Of a stretch of 39,992 bases of DNA, positions 17,302 to 24,572 are shown piece by piece. The notes under the pieces were generated by a model. It worked only from the letters and a program-made list of their open reading frames with translations, did not search any database and was not told where the DNA came from. Location of the stretch: the IMG/VR virus record IMGVR_UViG_3300025099_000050, positions 1 to 39,992 of that record. One strand, written 5' to 3'. Positions within the stretch are counted from its first letter, which is position 1; each line of letters opens with the position of its first letter. The translations under genes were made by a program, and so were the position numbers. Origin of the DNA: a virus.

Positions 17302-18158
17302 TAAAAAATATATCTAATTGTATTCCAAGGTATAATCTTTTCATGTAAAGCCTTAAATGCATCTATGTACAAATGCTTTAGATGTCTAGCATACCTTATG
17401 TTAGTTCCACCATATTGTGAAACTTTTTCTTCCTGTATTGCAGGATTCCACAAGTGAACCTCTGTTTCAGGGTGTTTTACTAAATTCTCTTCATGTTTTT
17501 TCTCGTTATGTGTTAAAAATATTACCTCTGATAATACCTTGTCCTTATTACTAACGTGTTTGTTAAGTAACTCAAACAATTCTTCATAATCTTCTAACCA
17601 GGTATCTTCTACAATTACTGGACTGAAGTTAACATGCACATCATAGCCTGCATCTATAAATGTATCGATAGCTTTTATTCTATCAATAATCTTAGATGTG
17701 TGTGGCTCATGTAATGTAGACATATACTGTGGCATTAAACTAAACCTAATACGTATTTTACCTTGCGGATCAAAATGTAATAGATGTCGGTTAACATACT
17801 TAGTAGCAAAGCTACCCATTGCAACAGGATGATCTCTAAAGAATTTAAAGATTCTTTCCCAATCATGGTATTTAGCATGCAATGCAAAGTCTTCGTTACA
17901 ACTAATGTCGTATGTAGTATACTTTGCATGTGTCTGATTAGGTTTCTCCACGGGTGTGAAGTATGCATGGTTATTTATTTCTGTAAGTATATCACCTGTA
18001 TTGGTGGCTACACTTAATCCTTCAGGTTTATGGCGCTTCATATAACAGTATGAACAGTTATACAAGCAGCCATAACCAAAGGAGGGCGAAATAAAATCTG
18101 TGCTACGTCCTGATGGACGTATTGTAAATGTTTTACGCCGTACTTTTTGTACTAACAT
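17301..18158 (-). CDS. Radical SAM protein, spore photoproduct lyase-like
   Basis: A 285-residue protein with GYGCLYNCSYCYMKR at 28-42: Cys31, Cys35 and Cys38 form the CxxxCxxC 4Fe-4S motif of radical SAM enzymes, and the surrounding GC...C.YCY matches spore photoproduct lyase (SPL)-like proteins better than other branches. SPL reverses a UV-induced thymine dimer in spores; phage homologues are known but their substrate is generally untested. The rest, including RIRFSLMPQY and YDVHVNFSPVIVEDTW, is consistent with a single TIM-barrel-like domain. It is the last gene before the folded region at 17.05-17.30 kb. Confidence 0.75.
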   Translation of the reverse strand: MLVQKVRRKTFTIRPSGRSTDFISPSFGYGCLYNCSYCYMKRHKPEGLSVATNTGDILTEINNHAYFTPVEKPNQTHAKYTTYDISCNEDFALHAKYHDWERIFKFFRDHPVAMGSFATKYVNRHLLHFDPQGKIRIRFSLMPQYMSTLHEPHTSKIIDRIKAIDTFIDAGYDVHVNFSPVIVEDTWLEDYEELFELLNKHVSNKDKVLSEVIFLTHNEKKHEENLVKHPETEVHLWNPAIQEEKVSQYGGTNIRYARHLKHLYIDAFKALHEKIIPWNTIRYIF

Positions 18159-18174
18159 TTTATCTAGTTTATAA

Positions 18175-18396
18175 TTAATCTACAATTCCACTTCCATAAA
18201 ACTCGCCCATAGTTTGAGCTCTGCGAACATGTGTGTTAGTGCAATACATGAACCTTCCAAACTTTGTATGTCCCACTTGTATCCAATTATATTTAGGGTC
18301 GTTTAAATCTATTTTATCCCTATCTACTCTAGGAGCATCTTCCATCTTTGTAGTTCTATCGTGTCGGTGTCTGTCTTTAAAATCTTGTGCTTTCAT
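18175..18396 (-). CDS. Hypothetical protein, 73 aa
   Basis: Not recognised. The start is taken as the ATG overlapping the SF2 helicase stop (TAATG); a longer version from 18429 would overlap that gene by 34 bases. The N-terminus is very basic and His-rich (MKAQDFKDRHRHDRTTKMED) and the rest is a small globular segment (YNWIQVGHTKFGRFMYCTNT). It lies between the helicase and the radical SAM protein. It might bind nucleic acid, judged only from charge. Confidence 0.6.
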   Translation of the reverse strand: MKAQDFKDRHRHDRTTKMEDAPRVDRDKIDLNDPKYNWIQVGHTKFGRFMYCTNTHVRRAQTMGEFYGSGIVD

Positions 18397-19571
18397 TATA
18401 CTGTGATTTCGTCTATAGTATCCACCCATTTCACAATCTGTCCTTCTTGTCGCTTGTTAAGCCACGAGACTTCCTGTGTATTAGGTGCATATAAATTAAT
18501 AATAACTGCTGTTTTACCTGGGACATACCTAATAATACGCCCAGTACGTTGTATATTATCAAGTTTCTTAGAACTACCTGCAGCCACAATACCTAAAGAA
18601 CAATCAGGTACATCAAAACCTGCATTCAAAGCTTTAACTGAGCTTATCACACGCTGTTTTGTTCTACCATCTTTAAACTTCTTGAGTATTTGTGTTTGCT
18701 CTTTCTTAGTACGTTTACTATGAAAGCTAAGACATATATCACCCAATTCTTCTTGTACATCATCTGCAAATTTAGTTGATGCACTGAACAACAGAGCTTT
18801 ACGGTCATTAAACTTATCAAGTATTGCTTTAATTACAGGTATCTTAGCTTGAGAGTTCTTGCATATATCACCACGTTTACGCATAGCATTGTAATATATA
18901 GCTGCCATTGCACGTTTATGAGGATCAGCATTTTTATCATTTAGATACTTCTTAGCTGCATTAAATGATTGTGCGCCTCCAAACCCTATTTGGCCTGCTG
19001 CATATCTAAACTGTTTATTAGCTTTATCATAGTCTTCTTGCTCATCTTCATACATTGGTACCTTTAAATTATACACAAGATAATCACTTACCCACCCATT
19101 TCTATGGCATTCCTCAATTGGAACTTCATCAATTACAGGTGCATATTGTAATAATACCTCATGCATACCATCTGTACGCTCTATTGTAGCTGTCAAACCA
19201 AATATAAACTGATATGTAATCTTATCGAATACTTTAATAAACTGTTCAGCACCATAAGCATGCATCTCATCACATATAAGTAAATCACATTTAGCTTTAG
19301 ACTTATATGCAGTGTTAATTACTATTACATCACAATGATCTTTTACTTTGTTCTTGCGTAACTCTACTATCCACTGATTCTTAAGGTTAATAGTAGGTAC
19401 AACTATTATAACTTTAGCTTGTGGTCTAGACTTAAGCAATCTTAGTATAACCATGATTGCTGTGAAAGTCTTACCAAAGCCTGTAGCTGCTAATAGTGTA
19501 CCTCTACCTTTATTATCTGCGAACTTCTGTACTATCTCTAGTTGTCTAGAGGTTCTGCTCGAATCTTTCAT
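18396..19571 (-). CDS. SF2 DNA helicase (UvsW/RadD-like)
   Basis: A 391-residue superfamily-2 helicase: Walker A ATGFGKT (about 29-35), motif Ia VVPTINLKNQW, DEMH box (101-104, motif II), GLTAT (motif III), a second RecA lobe with LLFSAS (motif IV) and VISSVKALNAGFDVPD (motif V), and QRTGRIIR (motif VI). Length and motif spelling (TATIERTDG) resemble UvsW-type and related phage/bacterial helicases that remodel branched DNA. It overlaps the upstream gene by 26 bases. Confidence 0.87.
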   Translation of the reverse strand: MKDSSRTSRQLEIVQKFADNKGRGTLLAATGFGKTFTAIMVILRLLKSRPQAKVIIVVPTINLKNQWIVELRKNKVKDHCDVIVINTAYKSKAKCDLLICDEMHAYGAEQFIKVFDKITYQFIFGLTATIERTDGMHEVLLQYAPVIDEVPIEECHRNGWVSDYLVYNLKVPMYEDEQEDYDKANKQFRYAAGQIGFGGAQSFNAAKKYLNDKNADPHKRAMAAIYYNAMRKRGDICKNSQAKIPVIKAILDKFNDRKALLFSASTKFADDVQEELGDICLSFHSKRTKKEQTQILKKFKDGRTKQRVISSVKALNAGFDVPDCSLGIVAAGSSKKLDNIQRTGRIIRYVPGKTAVIINLYAPNTQEVSWLNKRQEGQIVKWVDTIDEITV

Positions 19572-19833
19572 ATTGTTCCTTTGTTATTTTAAGAACTTTT
19601 AACATTCTGTTAGGATACTTTTCATTAGTTGCTGTATTAGGATGATTTGGTAAATAAGGTTGTAATCTGCCTGGAGCTTTAGCCCCTTTGTAATTAACAA
19701 ATGTGTAATCACATATCATACATCCCTCTGTAAATCTTCTAACTTTTGCCACTTCTAACCCTTTCCATCCTTGAATTGTCACATGGTCTCCTGGTTTAAG
19801 TTCTTCTCCTGTCACGTCTTCTACTTTTTCCAT
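19546..19833 (-). CDS. Small KOW/SH3-like hypothetical protein, 95 aa
   Basis: Not firmly recognised. The first half, LKPGDHVTIQGWKGLEVAKV, resembles a KOW/SH3-like beta-barrel start (PGDxVxIxGWxGLEVAxV), and the C-terminus is a short charged helix. It overlaps the polymerase stop by 13 bases and the helicase start by 26 bases, so it is translated within the polymerase-helicase cluster. It could be a nucleic-acid-binding or polymerase-accessory protein. Confidence 0.6.
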   Translation of the reverse strand: MEKVEDVTGEELKPGDHVTIQGWKGLEVAKVRRFTEGCMICDYTFVNYKGAKAPGRLQPYLPNHPNTATNEKYPNRMLKVLKITKEQYERFEQNL

Positions 19834-21692
19834 ACTGTTGATGTTTCTGTCTCTGCTTTTAATAGCCCTGATGGTATAATATCTAGAGTTGACTCTTCCA
19901 TAATCTCTCGAAGTTTAGTACACCACGCATCTGCGTAGCTTTTATGTACTATTGTATCGATTTGATCGTGAACTGTCATCACTAGTTTAACAGGTAAATT
20001 GTTTTCATAGATATAATTACGAACCATAACAAGTGCAGATTTACACATGTCAGCACCACTACCTTGAATTGGTGTGTTCTTGCTAGCACGTTCTATCTTA
20101 CCCATTACAGTTTTATCTGTATTTATACCTTGCCAATCTTCAAACCATCTGATTCTACGATATGGAGCATATGTTTTAATATGTCCATTTACTTTACCAT
20201 AATTACCAAGAGAAACTAAAAAGTTTTTAATTGCAGGAAATGCTCTAAAGTATTTCTCAATTAATCTCTCTGCTTCTTTAGTAGTTATTAGTAAGGTATC
20301 AGCTAGTTTGTGTGGTCCCATACCATAGGCTAAACCGAAGTTAATACTCTTTACATTTGTGCGTAGTTTTTTATGTTCAGAACAATTGCATTTAGCTTTT
20401 GATTGCATATAAGCACAATCAGATTCTGCTGCATCTTGCCATTCTTTACCATAAACTAAATCTGCACATACACTATGAAGATCTTCTCCATCTTCTAGTG
20501 CCTTAATCCACACTGGATCTTTACTTCCTGTGGCTATAATACATAGCTCTTGTGAGCTGTAGTCGCCTGATACAAATATATAATCATCATAACCACTGAT
20601 AAAGCAATTACGATAATCATTATGTGCAGGTATTTGCTGCATGTTAGGCTTACCTGATGCAACTCTACCTGTATTTAATATTTGTTTGAAGCTTGTACGG
20701 ACTCTGCCGTCACTATCTACATTCTCAAAGAACTTATCACCATAACTAGTGGCAAGTTTGGCTTGCTCTTTGTATTTAATATATGTTTTGACAAATATAT
20801 CTTTGCTATGAACGTTTAAATTCTTACCGTTCACATCTTCTACATCTAGTCCATATGTTTTAAATACATCTAACACTTGTTTTGGTGATGACCATTTTAC
20901 ATTTACTTTTCTTAACTGTTCTGTCTCTATAAAAAGATCACCTTGTATATAATCATTTACAAACTTATTAAGTTTTGCATTAGATTCTACAAATGTGTCT
21001 AATGTATTGCACATGCTCTTAACCTTATAAGATGCATTCTTTGCAAGCTTACTCCAGTTATCTTTGTCTAGTCCAATACCATTATACTCAATATCTGCAT
21101 ATGCTAATGCTGCATTGTTCTCAAGCTCTACTATCTTTATAAGATTGTGCTGTATCACTGTAATTGTCTGAGTATTATATAGTTGTACAAGATATTCTAC
21201 ATCTTTAGCACCATATACTATTTCAGATTCAGTGAATTCGTCACTACCTTTAGAGATAAAATTAACTCTTACAGATTTATCCATAACTATATCTAATTCT
21301 CTTTCAAGAACATTAAGTAAGCTATGTGACATCTGTTTACCACAATGTATAACTTGTGAAGTTAGCATAGTATCCCACACATTATTAAGTCTAATATTAT
21401 GTTTCATAAGAAACTTGTAATCAAACTTAACGTTATGCAATACTTTAATTATATCAGTGTCTTCTAAAATACTCTTCAAAGGTGATATATCTATGTATCT
21501 AGTATCGATAACAAATTGCCTATTATCATCACCTATTTGTAGCATTATAAGTTTTGCATCTAAGTAGTTAAGTCCTGTGGTTTCAGTATCTACTGCAAGT
21601 ACTTTTTTATCCTTGCAATATTCTACTACATCCTGCATTGTTACAATATCACAACAATCCAGAAGCTTTGGATTTCCTACGAAGCTTATCAT
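19821..21692 (-). CDS. DNA polymerase I (family A) with 3'-5' exonuclease
   Basis: A 623-residue family A polymerase. The N-terminal exonuclease has AVDTETTGLNYLDAKLIML (Exo I DxE, about 35-53), a HNVKFDYKFLMKH segment (Exo II) and EFTESEIVYGAKDVEYL (Exo III). The polymerase domain has DYSSQELCIIA (motif A, about 376-386), KSINFGLAYGM (motif B/O-helix with Lys and Tyr) and MTVHDQID (motif C, about 571-578). There is no 5'-3' exonuclease domain, as in T7-like and crAss-like PolA. The start overlaps the previous stop (ATGA). It is the replicative polymerase candidate. Confidence 0.9.
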   Translation of the reverse strand: MISFVGNPKLLDCCDIVTMQDVVEYCKDKKVLAVDTETTGLNYLDAKLIMLQIGDDNRQFVIDTRYIDISPLKSILEDTDIIKVLHNVKFDYKFLMKHNIRLNNVWDTMLTSQVIHCGKQMSHSLLNVLERELDIVMDKSVRVNFISKGSDEFTESEIVYGAKDVEYLVQLYNTQTITVIQHNLIKIVELENNAALAYADIEYNGIGLDKDNWSKLAKNASYKVKSMCNTLDTFVESNAKLNKFVNDYIQGDLFIETEQLRKVNVKWSSPKQVLDVFKTYGLDVEDVNGKNLNVHSKDIFVKTYIKYKEQAKLATSYGDKFFENVDSDGRVRTSFKQILNTGRVASGKPNMQQIPAHNDYRNCFISGYDDYIFVSGDYSSQELCIIATGSKDPVWIKALEDGEDLHSVCADLVYGKEWQDAAESDCAYMQSKAKCNCSEHKKLRTNVKSINFGLAYGMGPHKLADTLLITTKEAERLIEKYFRAFPAIKNFLVSLGNYGKVNGHIKTYAPYRRIRWFEDWQGINTDKTVMGKIERASKNTPIQGSGADMCKSALVMVRNYIYENNLPVKLVMTVHDQIDTIVHKSYADAWCTKLREIMEESTLDIIPSGLLKAETETSTVWKK

Positions 21693-22045
21693 TGAATTTT
21701 CGGTTTAGTATTTTCACTATTTCGTTTATCTTTCTGCTCGACCAATACTTGTTGCAATTCTTCTTTGTCAATTTGTGGAATCGTAAAAGTATATCTACTT
21801 GACGTGCAGACATCTTCAATTTTTTTGATCGCGACATCTCTAAATCTTTTAGGTATATAATCAGTGAGTTCCAAAGATAACATAATCTTTGAAGTTAATG
21901 AAGTAACTAATTTAATATCTCTAGTTTTTAATTGATAAGATAAGAAGTTAAGAAGAGTGTTGTAATCACTCTTCTTCTCTTCAGGCAATTCTTGCAAGAA
22001 TGCATACATACGCGCAATAAACTCTTTATTGCTCTCCATTTTCAT
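21689..22045 (-). CDS. Hypothetical protein, about 118 aa
   Basis: Not recognised. A longer frame begins at 22114, but it overlaps the TM/AT-hook-like gene by 89 bases; the ATG at 22045 (MKMESNKEFIARMYAFLQEL) or 22039 fits the operon's short-overlap style. The protein is helical and charged; KKSDYNTLLNFLSYQLKTRD and KIMLSLELTDYIPKRFRDVA suggest helical packing. It directly precedes the polymerase (ATGA overlap), so it may be co-produced as an accessory. No motif supports a specific role. Confidence 0.55.
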   Translation of the reverse strand: MKMESNKEFIARMYAFLQELPEEKKSDYNTLLNFLSYQLKTRDIKLVTSLTSKIMLSLELTDYIPKRFRDVAIKKIEDVCTSSRYTFTIPQIDKEELQQVLVEQKDKRNSENTKPKIQ

Positions 22046-22289
22046 GAAGTTTAGAAGTATTCTTTCTTGGTCTACCTCTTTTAGCTTTAGGTTTAGATTT
22101 TGTTCTATTGTCAATAGTAGAAATATCTAACCTATTTTCACTTGTACGTGTAGCACACTCTCTTAAACCTTGTTCTAAATCATACATATAAATCTCAAGA
22201 GATCTATATTGAGATATAGTCATTAAAAGTGTAAACACTGATATGATTATAGCCATAATGGCTAGTACGAACGCTATTGTTGTGCTCAT
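22026..22289 (-). CDS. Membrane-anchored protein with AT-hook-like tail, 87 aa
   Basis: The N-terminus (STTIAFVLAIMAIIISVFTL) is a strong transmembrane segment from residue 2, followed by a short helix (LEQGLRECATRTSENRLDIS) and a basic tail KSKPKAKRGRPRKNTS. RGRP is the core of AT-hook minor-groove-binding motifs. The arrangement suggests a protein that tethers A+T-rich DNA to the membrane, which is inference. It lies upstream of the polymerase gene and downstream of the 95-residue gene with a 5-base gap. Confidence 0.55.
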   Translation of the reverse strand: MSTTIAFVLAIMAIIISVFTLLMTISQYRSLEIYMYDLEQGLRECATRTSENRLDISTIDNRTKSKPKAKRGRPRKNTSKLHENGEQ

Positions 22290-22294
22290 AATAA

Positions 22295-22582
22295 TTAGTT
22301 GATTAAGTTGTTAAATAGTTTTTGAAATCCTTTTTCAGTTACTCCTGTTTTAATAAATCTTATCTCTTCTTGATTGAAGTTAAGATGTGAAATCTCTTGA
22401 GCAGTGTCAGAGTAATAAATCTCTTTTACTGTTTCAAGTGTAATGTTAGAGACACCAAAAGTAACTCCTGAAACACTACATGTACCTAATACTGCTCCAA
22501 TACCATCATTAGATATTGTTACAAAGTAAGCTTGCTCACCTATTTGAGTGACAGTTACATCTTTAGATTGTGGAAACTCCAT
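22295..22582 (-). CDS. Hypothetical protein, 95 aa
   Basis: Not recognised. A beta-rich N-terminal half (TVTQIGEQAYFVTISNDGIG) is followed by a short acidic helical segment ending in KLFNNLIN. The start is the ATG that follows a stable hairpin (22593-22616) downstream of the preceding gene, so it may have its own translation or transcription control. No motif allows a function. Confidence 0.6.
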   Translation of the reverse strand: MEFPQSKDVTVTQIGEQAYFVTISNDGIGAVLGTCSVSGVTFGVSNITLETVKEIYYSDTAQEISHLNFNQEEIRFIKTGVTEKGFQKLFNNLIN

Positions 22583-22592
22583 AATAATAAAT

Positions 22593-22616
22593 GGAGAGCC
22601 TTCGGAAAGACTCTCC
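22593..22616 (-). terminator. Hairpin between two minus-strand genes, possible attenuator/terminator
   Basis: GGAGAG (22593-22598) pairs with CTCTCC (22611-22616) and the stem extends inward through CCTT/AAGA (one G-T pair) to about 10 bp. Read leftward it is followed by a weak T-containing tract (ATTTATTATT), so partial termination after the 162-residue gene is likely. The rightward T tract (TTATTTATTTTT) is stronger, but no rightward gene is present. Confidence 0.55.
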
Positions 22617-22626
22617 TTATTTATTT

Positions 22627-23115
22627 TTAGGCAGATAAATCATCCACTACTTGTGTAACATTTACACCTACTTTGTCATGCGCAATAAGTGTGTCTTCTG
22701 CATTTAAATCAAATGAGATTTCACAATTACGATAGATAGGACGACCACCATTCATTAATATGTCACCGTTAGATGGATTAACTTTAGGTTGTTGCTCTCC
22801 TCCATTCCAAGTTCTTTGCTCGAAAGTTTCAGTGATTAATAGTTTACACTCTTTACCGATAGTAATAGAGAAATCACATCCCTCTGTGATATTATACTTG
22901 TCGATAAATTGCTTAGAAACTGTTTGAAATGCTACTCTACGTTGAATACCATCTCCAACTCCTGGATAACCTTCTAAGAAGAATCCTAATGGATTTGCTT
23001 CAGCTGGCTTCTCTGTTTCTTGACGTAACTGTAACTGAAAGATTTCAGGGTTACGAGTTGCTAAAATTTGCTCAACCGTTACGGGAGCTGTTGCTGTGTT
23101 TGTGTTTTGTTCCAT
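22627..23115 (-). CDS. Hypothetical protein, 162 aa, SSB candidate
   Basis: Not recognised. A flexible Thr/Ala-rich N-terminus is followed by a mixed beta region (NPLGFFLEGYPGVGDGIQRR) and strands such as GCDFSITIGKECKLLITETF, ending in an acidic tail (VNVTQVVDDLSA). Size and tail would fit a small phage SSB or abundant DNA-binding protein, but no OB-fold motif is certain. It follows the 1.4-kb noncoding region directly and has TTAATTAAT upstream of its ATG, so it may share a transcript with the RNA. The putative SSB at 12366 is the rival candidate. Confidence 0.6.
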   Translation of the reverse strand: MEQNTNTATAPVTVEQILATRNPEIFQLQLRQETEKPAEANPLGFFLEGYPGVGDGIQRRVAFQTVSKQFIDKYNITEGCDFSITIGKECKLLITETFEQRTWNGGEQQPKVNPSNGDILMNGGRPIYRNCEISFDLNAEDTLIAHDKVGVNVTQVVDDLSA

Positions 23116-23169
23116 GATAGGATACTTGTTGATTAATTAATAAATGGTTGATATAAAGTTTAATGAATT

Positions 23170-23240
23170 TAACAGAACAGTATAAATTAGGATTACTTTT
23201 TATAAGATGATCAGTCTAACCTAATAATACTGTTCTGTTA
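23170..23240 (-). repeat. Fourteen-bp inverted repeat closing the RNA region
   Basis: TAACAGAACAGTAT (23170-23183) pairs perfectly with ATACTGTTCTGTTA (23227-23240). Inside, ATTAGG (23186-23191) pairs with CCTAAT (23220-23225) after a small internal loop, giving a long rod of about 20 bp. It lies between tRNA-like element 1 and the 162-residue gene, at the 3' end of the proposed RNA. There is no T tract after it, so it is more likely a 3' stabilising or boundary structure than an intrinsic terminator. Confidence 0.7.
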
Positions 23241-23262
23241 GCGATTATGGGAAAACGCTTAG

Positions 23263-23305
23263 TGAAGCACATGAGAATCGAACTCATGTTTATACCATAT
23301 GCTTC
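23263..23305 (-). ncRNA. tRNA-like minihelix 1 (acceptor plus T arm, no anticodon)
   Basis: Minus strand 5' to 3': acceptor strand GAAGCAT, 11-base connector ATGGTATAAAC, T stem ATGAG, consensus T loop TTCGATT, T stem CTCAT, acceptor GTGCTTC, then A in the discriminator position. The acceptor is 7 bp (one T-G pair), the T stem is 5 bp, and there is no room for D or anticodon arms. The connector GG could contact the T loop as G18/G19 do in tRNA. An adjacent 7-bp hairpin (23309-23315 with 23333-23339) has a loop AACGCTT (23320-23326 on the complement) that matches AAGCGTT (complement of 23254-23260) on the other side, a possible pseudoknot around the element. CCA is not encoded. Confidence 0.65.
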
Positions 23306-24357
23306 TTAAAACCAAACACAAGCGTTCAGGACTTGGTTTACGGGCAGCTTTGCATACGCCCACCCATCTAGTTCTTTATGTTTGGTACATAGTACTCTGA
23401 GATTACGAGTACTAATGATGTGTCTTTGATAGGATTATAGCCCGCCAAGGCATTCCCTCTTTTATCCACACTCTTTTGAAGTGTATCACATCAGTGACGG
23501 TTAGTATAGCTAACCACGCTTATCGATAATACCTACTCACACAATAATAAATCTATAATAGAGTAGCGAACCCTAAAACAAATGTTTCTTGTGCGAACAC
23601 CTATACCTTGCGAGTATAAAATGCACTACATTCACCTAAGTGTGTAGTATTAGTCACCTTTCAGCACTATCGTCCACTGTCTTTTGCTTTTTTTTAAGTT
23701 GTTTAGAATCAACTGCCAATTGTTGGGGGAGTGCAGTGGAGATTGCTCACATCCTTTTGAGATGCAAATACAACACTAGCCCATATGATTTGTCAAATCA
23801 CGGTAATTTTAGACATCCCGAAGGACACCTATTTTACTGAACAATACCCATACATAGCTTGACGAGCTAACTCTGAACTTGTTCTACAGATTATTCTTAT
23901 TGGGATTACTCCCGCAACATTAGCTGGCAACTAATGTCACACATTCACTCAGGCGATAGCCCTCTGTTTCAATGTGATATTCTGCTTGCGTAGATTGACC
24001 ATAAATGGCAACACACCAAGAGTATTTCTCCCCTTGATGTGTCTTTAACACATTACTGTGCTTATCGGGCCACGCCCCATATTTTTAATACTTGCTTATG
24101 AACAGAACATAAGACTACATTTAGCAACTACGTCAGTCACTCACGTGTAATGTTAAACACTTTATACGCTAGCACAATGCAGTGCGCATCTGTTTCGCTT
24201 TGCATTCAAAGCGTATCTCTTAGCTGCACGAAAAATATCCTTTCAAAATATTCCTCTATCATCTTAAGCCAAAGAACGCATGCTGTTTCTTCTTTTTTCG
24301 TACTAGTGAACTCACTAGACGTGCGAAAGTCTTGCAGACGTCATACTGCAGCCCTCT

Positions 24358-24399
24358 GAAGAGTAGCAGGAATCGAACCTGCACTAACCATTTACTCTT
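24358..24399 (-). ncRNA. tRNA-like minihelix 2 (acceptor plus T arm, no anticodon)
   Basis: Minus strand 5' to 3': acceptor AAGAGTA, 10-base connector AATGGTTAGT, T stem GCAGG, T loop TTCGATT, T stem CCTGC, acceptor TACTCTT, then C as discriminator. All 7 acceptor and 5 T-stem pairs are Watson-Crick. The T loop is identical to that of minihelix 1, and both connectors share ATGGT. Between the end of this element and the start of minihelix 1 are 1052 bases. An acceptor/T-arm minihelix is a known minimal substrate of bacterial RNase P, so the two could mark processing points; that is inference. Confidence 0.65.
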
Positions 24400-24572
24400 A
24401 ATAATCATTAGGTTAACACTCTAAACCGTTCCTATGGATGGTTCTTATTCACTCATTTTACAAGAGTGTCTTTATTAACATTTAAGGCCTCATAAGTGAG
24501 CTATAAGCTCAAACTGTTTGGCACTACCTAATGTGCAAGGGCTAATCTCTAAGATAACCGCTTGTATTATAA

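Noticed and set aside
23640-23840. Plus-strand reading frame of 66 residues in the 23-24 kb region
   Set aside because: It lies inside dense inverted repeats, has no homology-like segments, and no neighbouring rightward gene; the hairpins fit a minus-strand RNA.
24150-24359. Plus-strand reading frame of 69 residues near minihelix 2
   Set aside because: Cys/Ser-rich composition and hairpin content are typical of chance frames in structured DNA; no coding context.
23263-24399. Ordinary tRNA genes at the two T-loop signals
   Set aside because: The acceptor partner occurs immediately before the T arm, leaving only 10-11 bases, so no anticodon arm can be placed.
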